64,000 nucleotides of DNA from Streptomyces venezuelae. Its GTDB lineage: Bacteria > Actinomycetota > Actinomycetes > Streptomycetales > Streptomycetaceae. Position numbers and translations under genes: made by a program. The notes beneath the pieces are model-generated. The model did not search any database. It was not told where the DNA came from and saw only the letters and a program-made list of their open reading frames with translations. This document shows positions 8,340-17,521 of this stretch, piece after piece. Positions within the stretch are counted from its first letter, which is position 1. Each line of letters opens with the position of its first letter. The stretch covers positions 7,626,001 through 7,690,000 of the forward strand of contig NZ_CP029191.1 of the NCBI RefSeq assembly GCF_008642335.1. The letters are read 5' to 3'.

Positions 8340-11300
8340 ACGTCCTCCACATACCGTCCCTCGGCGACGAGCCCCCGCCACCAGGCGTCGGCCGCCTCCC
8401 GGGACGCATCCCGAGCCGCGTCGGCGCCCGCGTGCTTCACGTGCAGGTCCAGGAACGCGTCGCGGACGCCCGGGGCCATGCGGGCGCCGTCGCCGCAGAC
8501 GTAGACCTGGGCACCGGCCTCCAGGAGCTGCCAGAGCTCCTCGGACTCGGCCGCGATGCGGTGCTGCACGAAGAGGAGCTCGCCCTCGGGGGCCCTGGAG
8601 TAGGTCGGGCGCATCGACACCGCTCCCGCGCGTTCCGCCGCTTCGAGTTCCGCGCGGTGCAGATAGTCGACGTCGGGGTGGTCGCAGCCGAAGTAGCAGA
8701 GTGCGGGGGCGAGGTGTGTGCCGTCGCGGAGGAGTTCCACGCGGTCGGCGATGGCGCCGCGGAAGGGGGCGAGACCCGTGCCCGCGCCGATCATGATGAC
8801 CGGGGTGTGCGCGTCCGCGGGGATGCGGAAGGCGTCGCGGCAGGGCTGCACGCGCGCGTGGAGTGTGTCGCCGGGGCGCAGGCCATGGAGGTACGAGGAG
8901 CCGGTGCCGCGGAACGTGCCGCGTCCGGAGCGGTCCGGTGCCGAGAGGAGCGACACCATCAGGTCGGCGTGGCCGGGCGCGGCGGCGGGTGACGACGAGA
9001 TCGAGTAGTGGCGGGCGCGGCGGGGCGGAAGGAGTTCGAGCAGGACGGGCCAGGGGAGTCGGCCGCGCAGGGCCGGGTGGTCCTCGACGAGGTCGAGCAG
9101 GTTGCCCTGCCGCGTGGACAGCTCGTCCGGGGCGGTCGCCAGCCGCTCCAGGGCGGCGCGCTCGGGCGGGCACGGGTTGTGCTCCGCGAGCAGGGCGACG
9201 TGCGCCGCGGTGGGTGCGTCGCTCAACTCGACGTACCGGCCGAGGAGTTCCCGTACGGACACCGGGCGGTCCAGCGGCAGCGTGGTGCGGCCGGGGCGGT
9301 GTGCGCGGATGTTCAGGACCGTGTCCAGGCGGACGCCGAACACGGACGCCGCGCGCTCGACCGACGCGGGGTCGTTGACGGGGAGCACGGCGAGATGGTC
9401 GGCGGTGCGGTACGTGACGTCGTCCGGGAGCGCCACCCGCAGGAACCGCTTCGGGCGGGCCAGGGGGTGGCTGAGGTCCGCGAGGTCGGCCGTCTCCGTC
9501 ACGGTCATCGGCGCCGTGCCGTGCCGGGCGTCCAGTGCGTCCAGCGGCCCGCCGGACACCTCGACGACGTCGTAGACCCTGGCTTCCCCTGGCGCGGTGG
9601 CGGTGGCTCCCGCGCTCTCCGGGTCCCCGTACTCCCGCAACAGCGTCTCGCGGAGCGCCGCCGTGAAGCGCTCCACGGACCCGGTCAGGTCGCCGGAGGC
9701 GTCGGCCTCGGCGCGCTCCAGGAGGCGCGTCGCGCCGGCGGCGGCGAGCCCGTCGTCGACGAGCGTGGGCACGTGCTGGTACGTCGCCGCCCAGTTGCGG
9801 TCGCCGACGCCGAGGACCGCGTACCGCACACCGTCGGCCGCGTCCTGCGCGGCGCCGGACAGCCAGGACACGAACTCGCGCGCGTCGTCGGTGGGCCTGC
9901 CGTTGTAGGAGGCGGTGACGATCACGACGGGGGAGCCGGTGGGCAGCGCGCCCGCGGCGTCGTCCAGCGGCGCGACGCGCGCGTCGAAGCCGAGGTCGGC
10001 GGCGAGGTCGGCGAGCTGTTCGGCGTAGCCGCGGCAGGTCCCGAAGTTGGAGCCGTGCAGCAGCGTCAGGGCGGTGCCGGGCACCGCACGCGTGGGCAGA
10101 CCGTCCTCGGTGGCCTGGCTGCCCTGGGGCTGCGCGGCGGCCCCGCCGTGCGTGTTCCCCGCCGCCGCGCGGCTCCGCGCCCGGTCCTCGGCGGTCCGCG
10201 CCGCCAGCGTCATGGTGAAGCCCTCGGGTTTGAGGGTGAGGGTCTCCTTGACCTTCAGGCGGTAGGCGGCGCGGTCGATGAACCGGTAGCGGTGCACGAG
10301 CATGCCGAGCAGCATGGTCGCTTCGTGCAGCGCGAACTGCCGCCCGATGCAGGCGCGTTCGCCCGTGCCGAAGGGCTTGTACGCGTGCGGGGAGCGGGCC
10401 GCCTCCGTCGCCGGGGCGAAGCGTTCGGGGTCGAACTCCTCGACGTTGTCGCCCCAGACCGGGTCCCGGTGCAGCATCGGCGTCAGCACGACCACGTACT
10501 GTCCCGCCTTCACCGGATGCCCGCCGAGCGTCGTGTCGACGCGGGCCCTGCGCTGGAACGCGGGCGCGGTGGGCCACAGCCGCAGCGCTTCGTTGAGCAC
10601 CTGCCGCACGTACCGGAGCTTCCCCACGTCCTCGTACGTCGGATCGGGATCCGGCTCGTCGCCCCACAGGGCGTCGACCTCGGCCTGCGCGAGGTGCAGG
10701 ACCGCCGGGTTCTTCACCAGGTGGTGAAGGGCGAAGGCGAGCGTGCCCGACGTCGTCTCGTGCCCGGCGATCAGGAACGTGATGACCTGGTTGCGGATGT
10801 TCGCCTCGTCCAGGTGTTCCCCGCTGGCGGGGTGTGGGGAGTTGAGCATCAGACCGAGCAGATCGTCGGCGGAGGTGTCGCCCGACGCCGTCCGGGTCTC
10901 GATGACCTCGTCGACGACGCGGGCGACGAAGGCGGCGTCTTCCTTGAACGCGGCGTCGTCGGCGGTGTAGTCACCCGCGGGGTCGCGGGCCAGCTTCGCC
11001 TGACTGTGCGCCAGGCCCCGTACGAGAGCCTGGACGAAGGGGTGGGGATCGGTGCGGCCGAACGACTCGAAGTCGTAGCCGAAGCCGGACAGGCCGATGG
11101 TGTCCAGCGTCATCCTGGTCATGTCCTCCGAGACCTCCACCGGCGCGGACTCGGCCGCGCCCGGCGCGAACCGGCCGTCCCACGAGGAGATGAGGCGCCG
11201 GGCCACGCGCAGCATGTGCGGGTGGTACGTCCGCATCGAGTTCATGGCGAACGCGGGGAGCAGGATGTCGTGCGCCTTGGCCCAGTTGGGCTCGTCGTCG

Positions 11301-11626
11301 TACGCCGTGAACAGGCCGTCGCCCGCGATGCCGCGGACGTTCTCCAGGGCGGGTCCGACGCCCTTCGCGAACCGCGTCTCGTCGGACAGCTCCTCGACGA
11401 GCTCGAGCGAGGAGGCCCACACGGAATCGCGCCCGTGGAAGCGGCGGACGTACAGGGGACCGTGCCGCCGAGCGAGCTCAACGGCCTGCTGAACGGGGGT
11501 GGCGGTCAGCCCGACGGCCGTCACGTCGACGGTGGGCAGCACGAGGTCCGGGTCGCCCCGGAGACCGCAGACCTCGACGGTGTGTTCTTCGGCGGCGTGT
11601 TCTGCGGCGGTGTGTTCTGCGCGCAT
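8324..11626 (-). CDS. self-sufficient cytochrome P450/NADPH-P450 reductase fusion (CYP102-like)
   Basis: The 1100-residue protein is organised like P450 BM3. The heme domain has the oxygen-activation helix AGHETTSG, the ExxR in EALRLWP and the heme loop PFGTGERACIG with Cys426. An FMN-binding flavodoxin domain begins near residue 500 (HGSNFGTCRGYAEQLA). A FAD/NADPH ferredoxin-reductase domain follows, with RHYSISSSP and GTGLAPFRG, ending in DVYVSA. Family members hydroxylate fatty acids near the omega end in the cytoplasm; the substrate is inferred only. The ATG at 11626 is preceded by GGAAGGGG. The N-terminus holds a short Ala/Glu/His-rich repeat. A PAS-LuxR regulator is divergently transcribed and is the likely regulator. 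Confidence 0.93.
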   Translation of the reverse strand: MRAEHTAAEHAAEEHTVEVCGLRGDPDLVLPTVDVTAVGLTATPVQQAVELARRHGPLYVRRFHGRDSVWASSLELVEELSDETRFAKGVGPALENVRGIAGDGLFTAYDDEPNWAKAHDILLPAFAMNSMRTYHPHMLRVARRLISSWDGRFAPGAAESAPVEVSEDMTRMTLDTIGLSGFGYDFESFGRTDPHPFVQALVRGLAHSQAKLARDPAGDYTADDAAFKEDAAFVARVVDEVIETRTASGDTSADDLLGLMLNSPHPASGEHLDEANIRNQVITFLIAGHETTSGTLAFALHHLVKNPAVLHLAQAEVDALWGDEPDPDPTYEDVGKLRYVRQVLNEALRLWPTAPAFQRRARVDTTLGGHPVKAGQYVVVLTPMLHRDPVWGDNVEEFDPERFAPATEAARSPHAYKPFGTGERACIGRQFALHEATMLLGMLVHRYRFIDRAAYRLKVKETLTLKPEGFTMTLAARTAEDRARSRAAAGNTHGGAAAQPQGSQATEDGLPTRAVPGTALTLLHGSNFGTCRGYAEQLADLAADLGFDARVAPLDDAAGALPTGSPVVIVTASYNGRPTDDAREFVSWLSGAAQDAADGVRYAVLGVGDRNWAATYQHVPTLVDDGLAAAGATRLLERAEADASGDLTGSVERFTAALRETLLREYGDPESAGATATAPGEARVYDVVEVSGGPLDALDARHGTAPMTVTETADLADLSHPLARPKRFLRVALPDDVTYRTADHLAVLPVNDPASVERAASVFGVRLDTVLNIRAHRPGRTTLPLDRPVSVRELLGRYVELSDAPTAAHVALLAEHNPCPPERAALERLATAPDELSTRQGNLLDLVEDHPALRGRLPWPVLLELLPPRRARHYSISSSPAAAPGHADLMVSLLSAPDRSGRGTFRGTGSSYLHGLRPGDTLHARVQPCRDAFRIPADAHTPVIMIGAGTGLAPFRGAIADRVELLRDGTHLAPALCYFGCDHPDVDYLHRAELEAAERAGAVSMRPTYSRAPEGELLFVQHRIAAESEELWQLLEAGAQVYVCGDGARMAPGVRDAFLDLHVKHAGADAARDASREAADAWWRGLVAEGRYVEDVYVSA

Positions 11627-11729
11627 GGTGACAGGGCCCCTTCCCTTGGACGCGGAGGAGTTGGGCGCCCGGCAGGAGGGGGCGCGTTCTCCACGGTGGC
11701 GTCCGGGGAGCGGCGGGTCCGGACGAGGA

Positions 11730-11745
11730 CTACGTAATCTTGTAG
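11730..11745. promoter_or_regulatory. imperfect palindrome between P450 and PAS-LuxR genes
   Basis: The 205-base divergent intergenic region contains CTACGTAATCTTGTAG, an AT-rich island whose ends (CTAC/GTAG) are inverted repeats. It sits about 100 bases from each start and may be an operator for the adjacent LuxR-type regulator. No convincing -35/-10 pair was found. Confidence 0.3.
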
Positions 11746-11831
11746 GGCGCTTTTCCGCCCCGGCGCTTGCGCGGCGGACGCGAATGCGTTGTGCACGGCG
11801 GACGTGGGTGCGGATGTGAAGAGAGGGCGGA

Positions 11832-12584
11832 GTGGCCGTGAAGAGGGAGCCGAGGGGCGCGCCGGACGACACGTCGGAGACAGCCGCGGCGAAGCCCAGG
11901 GAGGCCGACGCCGCCGTGTGGCGTGGGCGGTTCGTGACGCTCCTCGACCGTTCCCCGACGCCGACCGCGATCGCGGGCACGAACGGGCTCGTCTCCGTCG
12001 CCAACCCGGCCTTCACCGCCGCCCTGGGACTCCAGCCGGGCGGCGTGGCGGGCCGGCTCCTGCTCGACCTGCTCACCCCCACCAACAGCGACCAGCTCCG
12101 CAAACTGGACGAGGCCATGCGCTCCGGCCGCAGGTCCCGCTACCCGGTCGAGGCGTGCTGGAGGGCACGTGGGACCGTCCGCCACGGACAGGTCACCGTC
12201 GAACCCGTCACCGACCCGCTGGAGGACACCCCGCCGCTCATCGTGACGCTGCGCGTGGCGGACGAGGGGGAGGAGACGGGCGGCGACGGCGTCGGGGACG
12301 CGGAGGACGAGCTCGCCCACCCCGCGCTCAGCGCCCAGGAGGCCCGCATCCTGCGCCTGGTCGCGGGCGGCGCCACGACAGCCGTCGTCGCGCGCACGAT
12401 CGGCATCGGCGTCGACGGCGTCAACTACCACCTCACGCGCCTCTGCCGCCGCCTGCGCGTCCCGAACCGCACGGCGCTGGTGGCCCGTGCCTACGTACTC
12501 GGACTCCTCGCCCCGGAGGCGTGGCCACCGCGGGTGTCCGGCCCGGCCGGGCGCCGAACCGGTCCCGCCAGGGGCGGTGCGTGA
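11832..12584 (+). CDS. PAS domain-containing LuxR-type transcriptional regulator
   Basis: The 250-residue protein has an N-terminal PAS domain (about residues 30-140, including NGLVSVANPAF) and a C-terminal LuxR-type helix-turn-helix (residues 165-225, starting LSAQEARILRLVAGG). PAS domains sense small ligands or redox state. Because it is divergent from the P450-reductase gene, regulation of that gene is a reasonable inference. The start is GTG at 11832 or GTG at 11838; GAGAGGGCGGAG precedes them. The C-terminal tail is Pro/Arg/Gly-rich and probably disordered. Confidence 0.85.
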   Translation: MAVKREPRGAPDDTSETAAAKPREADAAVWRGRFVTLLDRSPTPTAIAGTNGLVSVANPAFTAALGLQPGGVAGRLLLDLLTPTNSDQLRKLDEAMRSGRRSRYPVEACWRARGTVRHGQVTVEPVTDPLEDTPPLIVTLRVADEGEETGGDGVGDAEDELAHPALSAQEARILRLVAGGATTAVVARTIGIGVDGVNYHLTRLCRRLRVPNRTALVARAYVLGLLAPEAWPPRVSGPAGRRTGPARGGA

Positions 12585-12606
12585 CCGCGCACGTACCCTG
12601 TCGGGC

Positions 12607-13719
12607 GTGACGATGCGCGAGCCGGCCGACGTGAACGTCGACGCGATGATCGAGGACCTCAGGACACTCGTGGAGGTCGAGTCGCCGTCGCGCGACCGCG
12701 ACGCCCTGACGGAGTCGGCGAAAACCGTCGCGGGCGTCATCGAGGCCCGTCTCGGCGGAAAGGCCACCCTCGTCGACAGCGAGGCGGGCCCGCACGTCCA
12801 CTGGTCCGGGGGCGGCGCTCCCCGCGTCCTGATCCTCGGCCACCACGACACGGTGTTCCCGCTGGGCACCCTCGCCCGCCGCCCGTTCGCCGTCGAGGAC
12901 GGGCACGCGACAGGGCCCGGCGTCTTCGACATGCTGGGCGGCCTGGTGCAGGCCGTGCACGGACTGGCGGCGCTCGACGACCTCTCGGGCGTCGAGATCC
13001 TCGTGACGGCGGACGAAGAGGTCGGCTCCGGCTCGTCCCGCGCCCTCATCGAGGAACGCGCCCGCGCCTGCGGCGCGGTCCTCGTGTTCGAGGGCGCCGC
13101 CGACGGCGGGGGAGTGAAGACGGGACGCAAGGGCTGCGGCACGTTCGAGGTCTCCATCACCGGCCGCGCGTCGCACGCGGGCCTCGAACCCGAGGCGGGC
13201 GTCAACGCCCTGGTCGAGGCGGCCCACCAGGTCCTCGCCATCGAGGCGCTCGGCGCCCCCGGCATCGGCACGACCGTCACCCCGACCGTCGCGTCCGCCG
13301 GCACGCTGGACAACGTGGTCCCCGCGGCGGCGACCGTCGTCGTCGACGTCCGGGTCGAGTCGCCCGAGGAGAAGGACCGCGTCGAAGCCGCCTTCGCCGC
13401 TCTGACGCCCCGCCTCGAAGGGGCGGAGATCACCGTCAAGGGAGGCATCGGCCGCCCGCCGATGCCCGAGTCGGCGGCGGCCGGGCTCTTCGCGGCGGCT
13501 CGGCGGCTGATCCCGGGCCTTGAGGGCAAGGCGGTCGGCGGCGGCAGCGACGGCAACTTCACGGCAGCGCTCGGCATACCGACCCTCGACGGCCTCGGGG
13601 CGGTCGGCGGCGGAGCACACGCCGACCACGAGTACGTGGTGGTCGAGGCGATGGCCGAGCGGGCGAACCTGGTGCGGGGCCTGGTGCGGGCGATCCGTGA
13701 GGGCGAGGCCGCGCACTAG
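12607..13719 (+). CDS. M20-family metallopeptidase (CPG2/ArgE type)
   Basis: The roughly 370-residue cytoplasmic protein is an M20 di-zinc hydrolase. Metal-ligand motifs are GHHDTVFP, TADEEVGSGSS with the catalytic Glu, and GGGAHADHEYV near the C-terminus; a dimerisation insert containing SHAGLEPEAGVNA lies between. The SHAG-EP-GVNA pattern is typical of glutamate carboxypeptidase and acetylornithine deacetylase-like enzymes that cut N-acyl or peptide bonds. The substrate is not predictable. The start is GTG at 12607 or ATG at 12613. It lies 22 bases after the PAS-LuxR gene and could be co-transcribed with it. Confidence 0.88.
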   Translation: MTMREPADVNVDAMIEDLRTLVEVESPSRDRDALTESAKTVAGVIEARLGGKATLVDSEAGPHVHWSGGGAPRVLILGHHDTVFPLGTLARRPFAVEDGHATGPGVFDMLGGLVQAVHGLAALDDLSGVEILVTADEEVGSGSSRALIEERARACGAVLVFEGAADGGGVKTGRKGCGTFEVSITGRASHAGLEPEAGVNALVEAAHQVLAIEALGAPGIGTTVTPTVASAGTLDNVVPAAATVVVDVRVESPEEKDRVEAAFAALTPRLEGAEITVKGGIGRPPMPESAAAGLFAAARRLIPGLEGKAVGGGSDGNFTAALGIPTLDGLGAVGGGAHADHEYVVVEAMAERANLVRGLVRAIREGEAAH

Positions 13720-13787
13720 CCGCTCGACGGCCCCCCGCCCTCGTGCGGTCCTGTGCCCGGCCCGTCCGCCGTGAGAGGCTCCCGTTC

Positions 13788-14900
13788 ATGAGAGCCGAGG
13801 GACGGATGTCGTTCGGGGTGGAGGAGGAGTACCTCGTCGTCGACCCGGCGTCGCGCGAGGTACGGCCGTACGGGGCGCGGGTGGCCGCCCTGGCCGCCCA
13901 GCGGCTCGGCGAGGAGCGGGTGGGCGACGAGCTCACCGGCTTCCAGGTGGAGGCGAGGACGAGCCCGCACACCCGCCTGGCCGATCTCGCCGACGACATC
14001 ACCGCGATGCGCGGCGCGGTCGCGGACGCGGCACAGGAGCAGGGGCTCGCGGTCGTGTCGTCCGGCGCGCCGGTCCTGGGAGAGGTGCGACCACTTCCGC
14101 TCACCCGCGGGCCGCGCTACGCCGGGAGCCTGGCGGCGTTCCGCGCACTGGACGACGAGCAGTGCGCGGCCGCCTGCCACGTCCATGTCGGCATCGCGGA
14201 CCGGGCGACGGCCCTTGCGGTCAGCAACCGGCTGCGGCCGTGGCTTCCGGTGCTGGTGTCGCTCACCGCCAACTCCCCGTACTGGGCGGGTCGGTGGACC
14301 GGATACGCGAGCTGGCGCACCCTGTCCTGGGCGCGCTGGCCGGTGGCGGGACCACCGCCGTACTTCGACTCCGTGGCGCACTTCGACGAACTGGTGGGCC
14401 ATCTGCACGCGGGCGGGGCGGTCATGGACCAGGGCGGCCTGTACTGGGACGTACGGCCCTCGGCGCACCTGCCGACACTGGAGATCCGCGTGGCGGACGC
14501 GCAGCCGACCGCGGGGGAGACGGTCATGTACGCGGCGTTGGTACGGGCGTTGGCGCTGACGGAGCTGCGCGCCGTCCACGCCGGCGAACCGGTCGTGAAC
14601 CCCGCGCCGGAGGTGCTGCGGGCGGCGTACTGGCGAGCGGCCCGTGACGGCCTGCGCGGCCACGGCCTCGACGCGCGCACCCAACGGCTCGAACCCGCTC
14701 CCGTACTCGCCGAGCGGCTCTACGCGCACGTCCGCCCGGCGCTGGAGGCCAACGGGGACGCCGCCTGGATCCGGGCCGCCTGGACGCGTCTCCGCGCGCA
14801 CGGCACCGGCGCCGAACGGCAGCGAGCGGCGCACCGGGGCGGGAACCGCCTGGAGGACACGGTGGACGCGATGACCGACTGCTTCCGTGACGTGGCCTGA
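13788..14900 (+). CDS. YbdK-type carboxylate-amine ligase (GCS2 family)
   Basis: The 370-residue protein starts with FGVEEEYLVVD, the ATP-grasp-like N-terminal signature of glutamate-cysteine ligase 2 / YbdK proteins. It also has the conserved CHVHVGI and ANSPYWAG motifs and LEIRVADAQPT. Family members form gamma-glutamyl-type amide bonds with ATP and have weak glutamate-cysteine ligase activity in E. coli YbdK. In actinobacteria the physiological product is usually unknown. ATG at 13788 is favoured; ATG at 13806 is an alternative. A hairpin terminator follows the stop. Confidence 0.88.
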   Translation: MRAEGRMSFGVEEEYLVVDPASREVRPYGARVAALAAQRLGEERVGDELTGFQVEARTSPHTRLADLADDITAMRGAVADAAQEQGLAVVSSGAPVLGEVRPLPLTRGPRYAGSLAAFRALDDEQCAAACHVHVGIADRATALAVSNRLRPWLPVLVSLTANSPYWAGRWTGYASWRTLSWARWPVAGPPPYFDSVAHFDELVGHLHAGGAVMDQGGLYWDVRPSAHLPTLEIRVADAQPTAGETVMYAALVRALALTELRAVHAGEPVVNPAPEVLRAAYWRAARDGLRGHGLDARTQRLEPAPVLAERLYAHVRPALEANGDAAWIRAAWTRLRAHGTGAERQRAAHRGGNRLEDTVDAMTDCFRDVA

Positions 14901-14908
14901 TCCAGCGA

Positions 14909-14932
14909 AGGCCCGCCCCCGCTCGCGGGCCT
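14909..14932 (+). terminator. hairpin terminator after the YbdK-type gene
   Basis: AGGCCCGC and GCGGGCCT form a perfect 8-bp stem around an 8-base loop, starting 9 bases after the stop. There is no U-tract, as is common in Streptomyces. It separates the ligase gene from the fluoride riboswitch unit. Confidence 0.6.
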
Positions 14933-14992
14933 GACGACGCGGTGCCCGTCCGCGCCGGTTAACCTTGACCGAGCGGCGATCTCGCGCCGCGC

Positions 14993-15050
14993 GGCGGTGG
15001 GGCTCGCCGTACCCGAACCGCGGCGACGACGCCGCCAACGGTCCCTACTT
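14993..15050 (+). ncRNA. fluoride riboswitch (crcB RNA)
   Basis: The segment matches the crcB-motif architecture and sits 45 bases upstream of the first crcB start. GGCG (14993-14996) pairs with CGCC (15005-15008) as the pseudoknot. GGGGCU pairs with GGUCCC near 15040 as P1 (two G-U wobbles). GCGGCG and CGCCGC form a 6-bp P2 with an ACGA loop. The conserved CUAC follows P1 at the 3' side. The GCUGAUGG-type joining sequence reads GCCAACGG here. Known members bind fluoride and turn on fluoride exporter expression. The call rests on hand pairing, not on a covariance model. Confidence 0.8.
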
Positions 15051-15094
15051 GCGAACGAGTGCGCCCGCGAGGGCGCCGGCGAGTAGGAGGAACG

Positions 15095-15517
15095 TTGACG
15101 CGGGACGAAGGAAGGGTCGTCGCGGCGGTGGCCGCGGGCGGCGGCATGGGCGCGGTGTCCCGGTACGCGCTGTCGCTGGGGTGGCCGACGGCCCCCGACG
15201 GATTCCCCTGGACGACCCTCGTGGTGAACGCGGCGGGCTGCGCCGCGATCGGCGTCCTCATGGTGCTGGTCACGGAAGTGCGGCAACAGACCCACCCACT
15301 GGTGCGGCCCTTCCTCGGCACGGGCTTCCTCGGCGGCTTCACCACGTTCTCGACGTACGCGGTGGACATCGAACGCCTCGTACGCGGCGGCCACCCCCGT
15401 ACGGGCCTCGCCTACCTGGCCCTGACGCTGATCGCGGCGCTCGCGGCGGTGTGGGGCGCGGCGTGGACGACGCGCCGGGTGGCGGCGCGCCGGACGGCGG
15501 CGGGGAGTCGGCCGTGA
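15095..15517 (+). CDS. crcB: CrcB/Fluc fluoride channel subunit 1
   Basis: The 140-residue, four-helix membrane protein has the family motifs [15 protein letters not shown] and [17 protein letters not shown], which line the fluoride pore in Fluc dual-topology channels. A TTG start at 15095 is chosen because AGGAGG at 15085-15090 sits 4 bases upstream and the sequence begins just before the first conserved motif. It overlaps the second crcB by 4 bases. Paired actinobacterial crcB genes form antiparallel heterodimers. The upstream fluoride riboswitch indicates induction by fluoride. Confidence 0.93.
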   Translation: MTRDEGRVVAAVAAGGGMGAVSRYALSLGWPTAPDGFPWTTLVVNAAGCAAIGVLMVLVTEVRQQTHPLVRPFLGTGFLGGFTTFSTYAVDIERLVRGGHPRTGLAYLALTLIAALAAVWGAAWTTRRVAARRTAAGSRP

Positions 15518-15888
15518 ACTGGCTGCTCGTGATCGTCGGCGGCATGATCGGCGCTCCCCTGCGCCACCTCACCGACGTGGCCGTGCGGAAGCGGTACGGC
15601 ACCGACTTCCCGTGGGGCATCCTCGCCGTCAACGTCGCGGGCTGTCTGATCCTCGGCGTGCTGACGGGTGCGGTCGTGGCGGGCGCCGCGTCGTCGCACG
15701 TCCAGCTGTTCCTGGGCACGGGGCTGTGCGGGGCGCTGACGACGTACTCCACCTTCTCGTACGAGACACTGCGGCTCGCCGAGTCCGGCTCGCGCTGCCA
15801 CGCGGCGGCCAACGCGCTGGGAAGCGTGGCGGCGGGCCTCGGCGCGGCCTTTGTCGGGGTGGCCGCTGCCGAGGCCCTGTGGGGGTGA
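15514..15888 (+). CDS. crcB: CrcB/Fluc fluoride channel subunit 2
   Basis: The 124-residue, four-helix protein has [19 protein letters not shown] and [17 protein letters not shown], all CrcB signatures. It is the partner of the preceding subunit, which it overlaps as GTGA, so the two are translated in a fixed ratio. Fluoride is exported passively across the cytoplasmic membrane. The charged residues just after the Asn-rich pore motif differ between the two subunits, as expected for an obligate heterodimer. Confidence 0.92.
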   Translation: MNWLLVIVGGMIGAPLRHLTDVAVRKRYGTDFPWGILAVNVAGCLILGVLTGAVVAGAASSHVQLFLGTGLCGALTTYSTFSYETLRLAESGSRCHAAANALGSVAAGLGAAFVGVAAAEALWG

Positions 15889-15910
15889 ACCGCGCTCCTT
15901 GTACCTCCGC

Positions 15911-16252
15911 TCATACCTCCGCGAAGTCCCCGTTCAGCGCGGCCGCCATGCGCAGGTGGGACGCCGCGTCGTCGGGGCGGTTCTGCCGCTGCAGGGTGCG
16001 TCCGAGCATGAGCCGGGCGTAGGCCTCGACCGGGTCGAGCTCGATCACCTCGCGCAACGCGCTCTCGGCGCGCCCCAGTTGGGCGGAGTGGTAGTACGCG
16101 CGGGCGAGCAGCAGACGCGGGGCCACCTGCTCCGGGGCCTCGTCGACCAGGGCGTCGAGGATGCGGGCCGCCGTGGCGTACTCCTTGGCGTCGAAGAAGA
16201 GCTGTGCGCGCTCCCAGCGCTCGGCCGCGGTTCCGTGCTCGTAGTAGGTCAT
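15911..16252 (-). CDS. tetratricopeptide repeat protein
   Basis: The 113-residue protein consists almost entirely of TPR-like helix pairs. The clearest units are residues 12-45 (WERAQLFFDAKEYATAARILD), 46-79 and 80-110. TPRs mediate protein contacts; no enzymatic domain is present and no partner can be named. It is convergent with the crcB pair and divergent from the pirin gene. The ATG at 16252 has GAGGAA just upstream. Confidence 0.85.
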   Translation of the reverse strand: MTYYEHGTAAERWERAQLFFDAKEYATAARILDALVDEAPEQVAPRLLLARAYYHSAQLGRAESALREVIELDPVEAYARLMLGRTLQRQNRPDDAASHLRMAAALNGDFAEV

Positions 16253-16392
16253 TGTTCCTCCTTGGTGGCCTGTAACGAGACCCTGTAGTTGAATATTCCA
16301 CGACTGTTTGCGACGGTGCCGAGGGTGCCGAGGGGACGTGGTGGCGGATAGCCGACTGCCTCCCGGGCGTCCGCGGGGCTAGGTTGTGCGGC

Positions 16393-17358
16393 ATGAGCAA
16401 TCTTGATCGCGAAGCGGTCCCCTCCCTGTGCGGCGGCCGGGGCTTCGTCGTCGCGGAGCCGGTACGGGAACTCCTCAGTCCGCGGCGGGTCAGACTCGGC
16501 GAGTCCACCGAGGTCCGTCGCCTGCTGCCGAACCTCGGGCGCCGCATGGTCGGAGCCTGGTGCTTCGTCGATCACTACGGCCCCGACGACATCGCCGACG
16601 AGCCCGGCATGCAGGTCCCGCCCCACCCGCACATGGGCCTGCAGACCGTCAGCTGGCTGCACGACGGCGAGGTGCTGCACCGCGACTCCACCGGCAGCCT
16701 GCAGACCATCCGCCCCCGCGAGCTGGGCCTCATGACCTCGGGCCGTGCGATCTCCCACTCCGAGGAGAGCCCCCGCCCGCACGCCCGCTTCCTGCACGGA
16801 GCCCAGCTGTGGGTGGCCCTGCCCGACAGCGACCGCCACACCGCCCCGCACTTCGAGCATCACGCGGATCTCCCGCAGGTCACGGCCCCGGGCCTGACCG
16901 CGACGCTCCTCCTCGGCACCCTGGACGGCTCGACGTCACCCGGTACGACGTACACCCCCATCGTGGGCGCGGACCTCGCCCTCTCCCGCGGCGCGGACGT
17001 ACGCCTCCCGCTGGACCGGGACTTCGAGTACGCGGTCCTGGCCATGTCCGGCGAGACGCACGTCGACGGGGTCCCCGTTCTCCCCGGCTCGATGCTCTAC
17101 CTGGGCTGCGGCCGCACGGAACTCTCCCTGCGCGCGGAGTCGGAGGCGGGCCTGATGCTCCTGGGCGGAGAGCCGTTCGAGGAGGAACTCGTCATGTGGT
17201 GGAACTTCGTCGGCCGTACCCACGAGGAGATCGCGACGGCCCGCCACGACTGGACGGAGACCACCCGCTTCGGCGAGGTGCAGGGCTACGACGGCGCACC
17301 GCTGCGGGCGCCCGAGCTGCCGCCGGGGGCGCTGAAGGCGCGGGGGAGGGTGCGCTGA
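16393..17358 (+). CDS. pirin family protein
   Basis: The 321-residue bicupin has the pirin N-terminal metal site: His-x-His in PPHPHMGLQT and the following HSEESP. A pirin C-terminal domain (FEEELVMWWNFVG) is also present. Bacterial pirins include quercetinase-like dioxygenases and metabolic regulators. The metal ligands are intact, so catalysis is possible, but the substrate is unknown. ATG at 16393 is chosen; a TTG nine bases upstream is possible. It is divergent from the TPR gene over 140 bases that include an AT-rich GAATATTC. Confidence 0.9.
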   Translation: MSNLDREAVPSLCGGRGFVVAEPVRELLSPRRVRLGESTEVRRLLPNLGRRMVGAWCFVDHYGPDDIADEPGMQVPPHPHMGLQTVSWLHDGEVLHRDSTGSLQTIRPRELGLMTSGRAISHSEESPRPHARFLHGAQLWVALPDSDRHTAPHFEHHADLPQVTAPGLTATLLLGTLDGSTSPGTTYTPIVGADLALSRGADVRLPLDRDFEYAVLAMSGETHVDGVPVLPGSMLYLGCGRTELSLRAESEAGLMLLGGEPFEEELVMWWNFVGRTHEEIATARHDWTETTRFGEVQGYDGAPLRAPELPPGALKARGRVR

Positions 17359-17521
17359 GCCCCGGGAAGCCGCCTGGCACCGCACCGGCCGGTCACCGGT
17401 CCCGCCGCTCACGCGGCCGGGAATGTACCTGGTCCAACCGCTGACACGCGCCTACCGTGCGCGGCAGGACGGCGTCGCGGTGGGCGCACGCCGCGTTCAG
17501 GGGTGCTCCAAGGAGGTCACC

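Noticed and set aside
9008..11737. Long plus-strand open frame opposite the P450-reductase gene
   Set aside because: The minus strand encodes a complete multidomain enzyme, and the plus frame is low-complexity shadow sequence.
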